Positions 57,824 through 64,000 of a stretch of DNA of 64,000 bases are shown here, in pieces. Under the pieces are notes generated by a model. It saw only the letters and a list, made by a program, of their open reading frames with translations, made no database searches and had not been told where the DNA came from. Every line of letters begins with the position of its first letter. Within the stretch, counting starts at the first letter, position 1. This DNA is from Actinacidiphila guanduensis (GTDB taxonomy: Bacteria > Actinomycetota > Actinomycetes > Streptomycetales > Streptomycetaceae): contig NZ_FNIE01000019.1 of the NCBI RefSeq assembly GCF_900103985.1, forward strand, positions 1 through 64,000, read 5' to 3'. The position numbers and the translations under genes were made by a program.

Positions 57824-58343
57824 ACCAACGTGGGATGCAGCCTCGTCGGCGGCTGCGCACCGGGGCAGGCAGGGCTCGCGCGGAGGAGCCCACCGGATGG
57901 GTCCGCGACGGGCAGTCGCCGCGCACTTCACGGCCTTGCCGCTGAGTCCGGACCCTGATCCGCATCGGGACCTGGTACCGGGACCGGCGTCGGCCTCTCG
58001 TCCGGGTGGCGTCCCAGCCGCGACCGTCCGCAGCGAGCGCAGCGCGTCGCACACAGGTTCCCGCAGCGGTCGGTCCTCGGCCGACCGCATCCACCGCTGT
58101 ATCGCGGTCTGCTCATGCAGATCGCGCTGCGGCAATGCGCCACCAATCGCCGCCGCTACCGATCACCACCGGTCACACCCCGAGCGCGCGCTCTCGCTTC
58201 TCAAGATCGCTTCCGGAGAACGCATCGGCCCGGCCCCTCGTGGCGATTCGGCACGGTATGGGACCCTCATTGACAAGGTCCAGACCAATCCGTCACGGTG
58301 GCACGCCCCTTCACGGAGACCCCTTGATCGCCAGGAGGCGTTC
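57824..58343. promoter_or_regulatory. Chitinase upstream region with DasR-type site
   Basis: No firm gene in this 520-bp stretch; a minus-strand frame (about 58135-57980, RDLHEQTAIQRWMRSAEDRP) looks faintly protein-like and may be a remnant. TTGACA (58270-58275) is followed directly by AGGTCCAGACCA (58276-58287), which matches the DasR responsive element core (consensus TGGTCTAGACCA) and the direct repeats known before Streptomyces chitinase genes. CACGGT 18 bp from the -35 box is the likely -10. Confidence 0.65.
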
Positions 58344-59456
58344 ATGCGTGTGCTGCTCGGCAGAGTGAAGTCCTTCGCGGCGGCAGCCGCTATCGCGGCC
58401 GTCGCGGCGGCCCTTCCCACGGCCGCCCCCGCCACCGCCGCGAGTGCCGTGGCCGGCAACGCCCCGCAGGTCTACGGCGCATGGCACTGCGGCGACGATG
58501 CCTGCACGTGGGCAACCGTCCGCGACATGACCGACTTCGACCACGACAACCACTGGCTCATCGACCGCGGTGACGGCCACCCCTCCGTCAACCTCGTGGT
58601 GCTCAGCTTCGTCAACCCGCTCACCCTCCTCAGCGGCACGACGAACAGCGGCAACACCGATGGCGTCCCGGTCGGCATGAACCAGGCAGTGGTGAACTAT
58701 TTCACCAGCCACGGCATCCGCGTGATGCTCTCCATCGGCGGCATCACCTACACCGACGACTGGGACACCGCGCTCGCCCAGAACCCCACACTGCTCGGGC
58801 AGAAGGCCGCCGCGCTCGCCACCCGACTCGGCGTCGGCATCGAAATCGACTACGAGCAGAGCTCCGGTCCGAACACCGCGGGTCTCCAGGCGTTCATCGA
58901 CGCCTACCGGGCCGCGCACCCGTACGACGCCTCGGGTGCTGATCCGACCGCGCGGCTCACCATCGATGTCGCGGCCGGCGACCGCTGGCTCATCGACCTC
59001 GACCAGTACGCGACCGCGCACTGGCTCACCCCCGGTGCCCCGGTGCTGGACTACGCCAACGCCATGGTGCCCAGCAAGCAGCCGTCGGCCGGCGGCGCGG
59101 AGTCGAACTGGCAGGAACACATCTCGGGCAAGGCCAACTACAGTCCGCCGATCCCGCCGCTGGCCCCCGCGAAGTTCACCGGCAGCCTCTACATCGCCGA
59201 GGGCTCCCAGGTGAGGCCGGAATGCACCGACTTCTCCTCCTCGCTGCAGAACGCCACCGGCAGCTGGACGCAGAACGCGGCACCGGCCGGCGCCGGCACC
59301 ACCAACGGCCTGCTGGGGTACATGTTCTGGGCCGCGGAACGCCCCTCGACCCGCGGGGTGACCACCGACCCGCCCAACACCTGCGAAGGCGGCGTCGGCG
59401 CGGGGTCGAGCGCCTACTCCGTCCCCGTCCCGATGCCGCCCCTCCGGCAGAGCTGA
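58344..59456 (+). CDS. Secreted GH18-like chitinase
   Basis: A 370-residue secreted protein. Signal peptide 1-33 (AAAAAIAAVAAALPTAAPAT). The barrel has VMLSIGG (127-133, S-x-G-G motif) and GIEIDYE (165-171), the GH18 motif DGxDxDxE reduced to its last D and the catalytic E171. Long strands such as VYGAWHCGDDACTWATVRDM start the domain. GH18 enzymes cleave chitin with substrate-assisted retention. ATG 58344 follows AGGAGG. The promoter carries a DasR-type element, which supports regulation by N-acetylglucosamine. No chitin-binding domain is visible. Confidence 0.83.
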   Translation: MRVLLGRVKSFAAAAAIAAVAAALPTAAPATAASAVAGNAPQVYGAWHCGDDACTWATVRDMTDFDHDNHWLIDRGDGHPSVNLVVLSFVNPLTLLSGTTNSGNTDGVPVGMNQAVVNYFTSHGIRVMLSIGGITYTDDWDTALAQNPTLLGQKAAALATRLGVGIEIDYEQSSGPNTAGLQAFIDAYRAAHPYDASGADPTARLTIDVAAGDRWLIDLDQYATAHWLTPGAPVLDYANAMVPSKQPSAGGAESNWQEHISGKANYSPPIPPLAPAKFTGSLYIAEGSQVRPECTDFSSSLQNATGSWTQNAAPAGAGTTNGLLGYMFWAAERPSTRGVTTDPPNTCEGGVGAGSSAYSVPVPMPPLRQS

Positions 59457-59729
59457 GCGCCAACTGCCGTGATCGACCGGCTGATCGGCAGTGACCTCGG
59501 CAGCCACATGCCGACCTGCCCGGAACGTCAGCCGCTTCGTCAGGGGCAGGCATCATGCGCGGTGCCCGGCCGCGCGTCCCCAGCAGTACATCCGTCCGCC
59601 GGCCCGGGCCCGGTGCCGGCGGACGCCGAGCGCCGGCTGGGCGACCCTGGCCGTGACCGGCGAGGTCACCGGTGGGCGCTACGTCAACGACGTCGTCGAG
59701 CCGGCCGTCGTGCGCGCCGAGCCCACCGG
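59457..59729. other. Intergenic region with possible gene remnant
   Basis: Between the chitinase and the aldo/keto reductase. The plus frame ending at 59733 (GWATLAVTGEVTGGRYVNDV, then VEPAVVRAEPTG) has protein-like codon use but no start or family. It may be the tail of a lost gene. Confidence 0.35.
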
Positions 59730-60722
59730 CTAACCCCGAGCGACCTCAGCAGTGTGTGCGGGGGTGTACCGCTCGCCCATCACCTGGTCGCTCAGCGGGT
59801 CCAGCGCGGCAAGTGCCTCGGCGTCCAGCGTGAGTTCCAGCGCGGCCGCGTTCTGCTCCAGCCGGGCCGGACTGCGGGTGCCCGGAATGGTCGCCACCGC
59901 CACCCCGAGCCGCTCGGTCTGGGCGTACACCCAGGCCAGCGCCACCTGGGCCGGGGTGGCACCCAGCCGGTCGGCCACCTCGCGCACGGTCTGCGCGATC
60001 TTCTCGTTGGCCTCGCCCGCCTCGCCGGCGAAGCGGGGGTTGGTGCGCCGGAAGTCCTTCTCGCCCAGCGCGGAGCGGTCCAGGGTGCCGGTCAGGAACC
60101 CCCGTCCCAGCGGCGAGTACGGCACCAGCCCGACCCCCAGTTCGGCCATCACCGGGGTGACCGCCTCGACGTCGCGGGTCCACAGCGAGTACTCGCTCTG
60201 CACCGCGGTGATCGGGTGCACCGCGTGCGCCCGGCGCAGCAGCTCGCCGTCGACCTCGGACAGGCCCAGATGGCGAACCTTGCCCGCTTGGACCAGTTCG
60301 GCCATCGCCCCGACGGTTTCCTCGATCTCCACGTCCTGGGGCGGGCGGTGGGCGTAGTACAGGTCGATCACCTCGACGCCCAGCCGCAGCAGCGAGGCGT
60401 CGCAGGAGCGCAGCACGTAGTCCCGGGCACCGCGGATGCGGCGTGCCCGGTCGCCGGCGCTGCGGTCGATGCCGAACTTGGTGGCCAGCTGCACCTGGTC
60501 CCGGCGGCCATGGATGGCCCGGCCCACCAGTACCTCGTTGTGGCCGGCGCCATAGGCGTCGGCGGTGTCCAGGAACGTGATGCCCATCTCCAGGGCCCGG
60601 TCGATGGTGGCCATGCCGCCGTCCCAGTCGGCGGCGCCATAGCTCTCGCTCATCCCCATGCACCCCAGGCCCATCGCGCTGACGGTAAGACCGGGCGAGC
60701 CGAGCGTGGTTCGGGTGATCAT
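59730..60722 (-). CDS. Aldo/keto reductase
   Basis: A 330-residue NADPH-dependent reductase with the catalytic tetrad D52, Y57 (FLDTADAYG), K82 (LATKFG) and H125 (LYYAHRPP), plus the cofactor loop GLVPYSPLGRGFLTGTL. The LGLGCMGMSESYG start is typical of the YajO/AKR13-like branch. ATG 60722 follows AGGAGGAG. It reduces aldehydes or ketones; the substrate is unknown. Stands alone. Confidence 0.92.
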   Translation of the reverse strand: MITRTTLGSPGLTVSAMGLGCMGMSESYGAADWDGGMATIDRALEMGITFLDTADAYGAGHNEVLVGRAIHGRRDQVQLATKFGIDRSAGDRARRIRGARDYVLRSCDASLLRLGVEVIDLYYAHRPPQDVEIEETVGAMAELVQAGKVRHLGLSEVDGELLRRAHAVHPITAVQSEYSLWTRDVEAVTPVMAELGVGLVPYSPLGRGFLTGTLDRSALGEKDFRRTNPRFAGEAGEANEKIAQTVREVADRLGATPAQVALAWVYAQTERLGVAVATIPGTRSPARLEQNAAALELTLDAEALAALDPLSDQVMGERYTPAHTAEVARG

Positions 60723-60841
60723 GCGCCGACACTCCTCCTGCCCAGCGGACCGGGCGGTACCTCGAGGGCTGACGAACGCCTTCGACGCTAGGACTTGGAG
60801 CGCGCTCGATGTCAAGCCGGAGGACCGGCCCCGCCGGCGGA

Positions 60842-61048
60842 TCAGGCGCGGCGGAAGCGGGTGCCGGTGAAGCGATCCACAGCCAGCAGGTCGCCACCGG
60901 GTCCCGACCGCTCCAGCTCCGGGCACGTGGGCACCTCGGAGACCGTCCCGTACGCCTCGGCCTGCTCATCAGTCAGGAACTCCACCGGCCCGAGGCGGAC
61001 CGTAGGCCCGCGGCTCACTACGCTGCGTTGCCCAACGGCTGTGCACAC
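60842..61048 (-). pseudogene. Tn3-family transposase N-terminal remnant
   Basis: A 68-residue frame contains VEFLTDEQAEAYGTVSEVPT followed by CPELER, which follows the DUF4158 N-terminus of Tn3-type transposases (FLTDEQ-x2-YG...P-x3-LER). The sequence then diverges and stops (GDLLAVDRFTGTRFRRA). No other transposase part, terminal repeats or resolvase is present, so it is a scrap of an old insertion. The rest of 60723-61205 shows no gene. Confidence 0.6.
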
Positions 61049-61205
61049 AACCGCGCTTACCTCACATTCCCGGCATGTCGCAGCGGCGCGTCCGGGGTTG
61101 GACAGACAGCCGACCCTCGTTCGTCATCTTGCGTGCGCCCAGCCTGCGGAAATGCCTGGGTAGCGTCGGGCGGAGTTCGATCCTCCCTCTCAAGAAGGAC
61201 CTCCC

Positions 61206-63167
61206 ATGTGCAAGCACGGTGACATTCCGTCACAGGAACCGGCCGGCCAGAACAGACGAGGGTTTCTGCGCAACGCGGCGCTGGCCGGCGCGGGTACGGC
61301 GGTCGCGGGAGCGGGCGCGTCCATGCTCGGCGCCACCCCCGCGCAGGCCGCGGACCAGAGCGGGCGCCCTGCGCGACGGCCCGCCGGCACGTGGAACCCG
61401 GACCCGGCCGCCCTTCAGTTCACCCTCGCGGTCATGCCCGACACCCAGTTCCTGTACTGGGGCAGCCAGGACAGCGTCAACCGGGCGCCCCAGGAAGCCT
61501 CGTTCCGCTACATCATCGAGCACAGCTCCGACCCCGACGCCAACATCGTCTTCATGGCCCACCTGGGCGACCTGACCGAGGACGCCGACGCCTCCTCCTT
61601 CCAGGAGGTCGACAAGGCGTTCGCGCTGCTCGACGAGCACGGCGCCGCCTACAGCGTGCTGGCCGGCAACCACGACGTCTCCGGCGACGACAGCCGCGGC
61701 GACACCCCGTACCTGCGGACCATGGGCCCGCAGCGGTTCAAGCGGTCCAAGACATTCGCCGGCGCCGACGCCACCGGCTACAACACCGCCCACATCTTCC
61801 AGGCCGCCGGCCGTTCCTGGCTGCTGCTCGCCCTCGACTGGCGCACCACCGACCAGGGGTACGCCTGGGCCAACGAGGTCATCAAGGCGCACCCGCAGAT
61901 GCCGGTGATCGTCACCTCGCACGACATCGTCGCCTCCCCCTACGATGACAACGTTTTCCCGTACCAGTCCGGCGACCCCGAGAACAACGCCGTGCTGGAG
62001 GCCAACGGGCAGGCGGCCTGGGACAAGCTGATCAAGGACAACGACCAGGTCTTCCTCACCCTCAACGGCCATTACTGGCCGCCCGGGCGCACCACCATGC
62101 AGAACACCGCGGGCAACGACGTGCACCTGCACATCACGAACTACCAGAACCGGTACTTCGGCGGGGGCGGCATGATCCGGCTGTACCACTTCGACCTGGT
62201 CCGCAACACGATCGACGTCGAGACGATCAACCCCTGGATCCTGGAGCAGGAGCCGGAGGCCCGGACCACGCTCGCGGCCGAACTGGCCCACGTCACCGGC
62301 GCGGTGGACAACTTCTCGGTGCCGATCGACTTCATGCAGCGGTTCGCCGGCTTCGCCCCGGTGCCGGTGCGGCCCGCGCGGCCGGCCGCCGAGGAACTGG
62401 TGAAGGGCACGCTGGCGTACTGGCGCTTCGACGGCCAGGGCGCGGCCGGCACCTCGCTGAGCGCGGGCCAGACCGTGCGCGACCTGTCCGGCAAGGGCAA
62501 CGACCTGACGGTGGTGAGCGTGCCGGGCACCGCCGCCGACGCGCTGACCTGGTCCGCCGACCACCACCCCGACCAGCCCGGGCACGCCAGCCTGAAGTTC
62601 GTCGGCGGCCGCAACCCGGTGCACGGCACGTACCTGACCACTGCCGCCAAGGCCCCGCTGAACACCGAGACGTTCCGGTCCGGCTACACCATCGAGACCT
62701 TCGTCTCCATGCCGCTGGACTGGGACGCCGGGAACAACGGCTGGGCGGCCCTGCTCACCCGGCGCGGGTCGGCCGGCGCGGCGGGCAAGCAGGGCAAGAA
62801 CACCGACCCTGACGAGCCGGTGGTGCAGTTCGCCATCTCGAACAACGGCCGCGAGCCGCAGTTCAACCACTACCCGCTCAACGACACCTACCCGACCACC
62901 AACTGGGGCCACGGCCTGGTCGAGCTCAAGTGGTGGCACCTGGCGGTGGTCAACGACGGCCGGCTGACCAAGCTCTACGTGGAGGGCGCCCCGGTGGTGG
63001 ACAACCCCAACCGCGTCTCGGTGGGCCTGACGTCGCTCGGCCTGCCCTGGCTGCTGGGCGGCCACGAGTACGCGGGCGCGATCGACATCGTCTTCCTCGG
63101 CAACATCGGCGACACCCGCATCGTCAACCGCCCGCTGTCGCACAGCGAGTTCCTGACCGCGAAGTAG
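61206..63167 (+). CDS. Tat-exported metallophosphatase with LamG-like C-terminus
   Basis: A 653-residue exported protein. Tat leader with N17-R18-R-G-F-L and AAALAGAGTAVAGAGASMLG; cleavage near AQA-ADQ. The calcineurin-like metallophosphatase domain runs about 65-330: VMPDTQ (first metal ligands), HLGDLTE, GNHD and SHDIV, with GHYWPPG near the end. Residues 400-650 read as a LamG/concanavalin-like domain (YWRFDGQG, YTIETFVSMPLDW, NGWAALLTRRGS, WHLAVVNDGRLTKLYVEGAP). ATG 61206 is preceded by AAGGA. It probably acts on an extracellular phosphate ester or cell-wall polymer. Confidence 0.88.
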   Translation: MCKHGDIPSQEPAGQNRRGFLRNAALAGAGTAVAGAGASMLGATPAQAADQSGRPARRPAGTWNPDPAALQFTLAVMPDTQFLYWGSQDSVNRAPQEASFRYIIEHSSDPDANIVFMAHLGDLTEDADASSFQEVDKAFALLDEHGAAYSVLAGNHDVSGDDSRGDTPYLRTMGPQRFKRSKTFAGADATGYNTAHIFQAAGRSWLLLALDWRTTDQGYAWANEVIKAHPQMPVIVTSHDIVASPYDDNVFPYQSGDPENNAVLEANGQAAWDKLIKDNDQVFLTLNGHYWPPGRTTMQNTAGNDVHLHITNYQNRYFGGGGMIRLYHFDLVRNTIDVETINPWILEQEPEARTTLAAELAHVTGAVDNFSVPIDFMQRFAGFAPVPVRPARPAAEELVKGTLAYWRFDGQGAAGTSLSAGQTVRDLSGKGNDLTVVSVPGTAADALTWSADHHPDQPGHASLKFVGGRNPVHGTYLTTAAKAPLNTETFRSGYTIETFVSMPLDWDAGNNGWAALLTRRGSAGAAGKQGKNTDPDEPVVQFAISNNGREPQFNHYPLNDTYPTTNWGHGLVELKWWHLAVVNDGRLTKLYVEGAPVVDNPNRVSVGLTSLGLPWLLGGHEYAGAIDIVFLGNIGDTRIVNRPLSHSEFLTAK

Positions 63168-63276
63168 CCGGACCGCTCGCAGCAACCAAGCCTCCCCTCC
63201 CCCATGCGACTTGTGCCGCATGCCGTCCCGCCCCCGGTCCGCCGGCCGGGGGCGGACGCGCCGCGCCTGCCATGGG

Positions 63277-63657
63277 TCAGACGGGGGTGTGGCCCCGGAG
63301 GTAGTCGTTCACGGCGGCGGGGAGGCCGGCGTCGAGCGCTTCGGGGATCGGCGACCAGCGGACCTTTCCGGGTGGGAGCGCGGCTCCGTCCGAGGGGGAC
63401 TCGCTCAGCAACTGGCACACCACCGCGGGCGGGTTGTCCGTCTCCCCGGGACCGGACGGGGTCAACGGCTCGGTTCCGTCGGCGAGGAAGCCGGTGAGTT
63501 CCTGGACGACGCGCGCCGCGGTGGCCGCGGCGGGCTCGCTCGGCTCGGGGGTCCCGGACGGCAGCTCCCATCCGTGGCCGCGGTCGACCAGCAGCAGCCG
63601 TCCGTCGTAGAGGACGACCGCCCGCACCACCTGCCGGGCTCGCTCCGATGCGCTCAC
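63277..63657 (-). CDS. Degenerate Nudix-type protein
   Basis: A 126-residue protein with a Nudix-like fold pattern (VVRAVVLYDGRLLLVDRGHGWELPSG). The Nudix box is incomplete: the region PAAATAARVVQELTGF retains one Glu and the R-V-V-Q-E-L-x-G spacing but lacks the second and third acidic residues needed for metal binding in active members. It may be a non-catalytic or altered homologue. GTG start at 63657. Confidence 0.7.
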   Translation of the reverse strand: MSASERARQVVRAVVLYDGRLLLVDRGHGWELPSGTPEPSEPAAATAARVVQELTGFLADGTEPLTPSGPGETDNPPAVVCQLLSESPSDGAALPPGKVRWSPIPEALDAGLPAAVNDYLRGHTPV

Positions 63658-63958
63658 TGGCCGTCCTTCCGCCGACGTGATGGGCCGCTCTCGCGTCTAC
63701 CCGCGAAGAGGCCGCACAGCCCTGCCGAACTCCGGGAGCCCGCAGGCCGGTTCGAGGCCCGGGTTCGAGCCCGCATCCGGGTCCGGGGCGACGGTGGCAG
63801 GGCGGCCGGCGCACCGTGCGGACGGCAGCGGCCGCACCACCGCTTCCCGGAGCCGCCCGTCCCGGAGGCCGTCGAGCACCGGAGACGGACGGAGACCGGA
63901 CCGCTCGCCACTTCACTGACAGGCGGAAAGCGGTCCGGCCCCGCGGGGCCCTTCGGCC
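63658..63958. other. Intergenic region
   Basis: About 300 bp with no supported gene. GGCCCCGCGGGGCC (63937-63950) is a self-complementary hairpin close to the stop of the next minus-strand gene and may terminate it. Confidence 0.5.
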
Positions 63959-64000
63959 TCAGGCGGCGAGCTGCGGGTACAGGGCCTCGACGCCGGCCGA
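63959..64000 (-). CDS. C-terminus of a gene entering from the right edge
   Basis: Only the last 13 residues are in the window (SAGVEALYPQLAA, stop at 63959). Too little is present to assign a function. Followed by the hairpin at 63937-63950. Confidence 0.6.
   Translation of the reverse strand, partial: SAGVEALYPQLAA

Overview
The window is about 73% GC, with strong third-position GC bias, GTG starts, Tat and lipoprotein signals, many TetR/GntR/LysR/RpiR regulators and typical streptomycete intergenic repeats. It looks like chromosomal DNA of Streptomyces or a close relative in the Streptomycetaceae. No replication, ribosomal or core metabolic genes are present. The content is accessory: carbohydrate use, secreted hydrolases, drug-type efflux, and many oxidoreductases each paired with its own regulator.

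Layout. (1) 1-5541: a frameshifted DHA2 efflux gene entering from the left with a divergent ArsR-type regulator and twin operators; an SDR/TetR divergent pair with twin operators; a decayed GntR C-terminus; a metallo-beta-lactamase-fold hydrolase; a FadR-type GntR regulator. (2) 5955-20648: a polysaccharide-utilisation locus. It holds a GH29 fucosidase, a RpiR-type regulator fused to an alpha/beta hydrolase, then a same-strand cluster of two LplB/LplC-type permeases, a Tat lipoprotein binding protein, an unrecognised probable toroid enzyme, a secreted beta-helix protein, a DUF2264 protein and a CE7-type esterase. No ABC ATPase is encoded, as expected if a shared MsiK-type ATPase is used. (3) 20691-25631: VanZ-like protein, LysR/EamA pair, TetR/SDR pair, small DUF protein. 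(4) 25729-29697: a 1322-residue secreted fusion of a GH141-like beta-helix with two inserted jelly-roll-like domains and a C-terminal SGNH esterase. (5) 30108-30406: three tandem, almost identical 87-nt serine-tRNA-like genes whose anticodon loop is not canonical; the most unusual object here. (6) 30456-41445: TetR/epimerase pair, alpha/beta hydrolase, double-HTH Lrp regulator, a large S53 protease with 130-residue C-terminal repeats, a three-gene YbjQ-type cluster, and a small ABM-domain protein. (7) 41527-54570: SDR, a large unknown protein, a small secreted protein, TetR with a DUF2236 oxygenase-like gene, MFS/LysR with a 29-bp repeat array between them, SDR/XRE, a RibD-like reductase, a sortase, SDR/TetR. 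(8) 54731-64000: type-B carboxylesterase with a DHA2 efflux pump, a GH18-like chitinase with a DasR-type site in its promoter, an aldo/keto reductase, a Tn3-type transposase scrap, a Tat-exported metallophosphatase with a LamG-like C-terminus, and a degenerate Nudix protein.

How the genes work together. The main coherent unit is 5.9-20.6 kb: secreted or surface enzymes cut a complex, probably fucosylated and acetylated plant-type glycan, the lipoprotein and permeases import oligomers, and cytoplasmic enzymes (GH29, DUF2264, CE7) finish them under GntR and RpiR control. The 1322-residue fusion could add fucosidase and deacetylase activity outside the cell. A second theme is recurrent divergent regulator/oxidoreductase pairs with visible palindromic operators. 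A 13-bp sequence shared between the TetR gene at 45.1 kb and the efflux gene at 57.8 kb suggests cross-talk between distant loci. All functions are inferred from sequence reading alone; no search was run.
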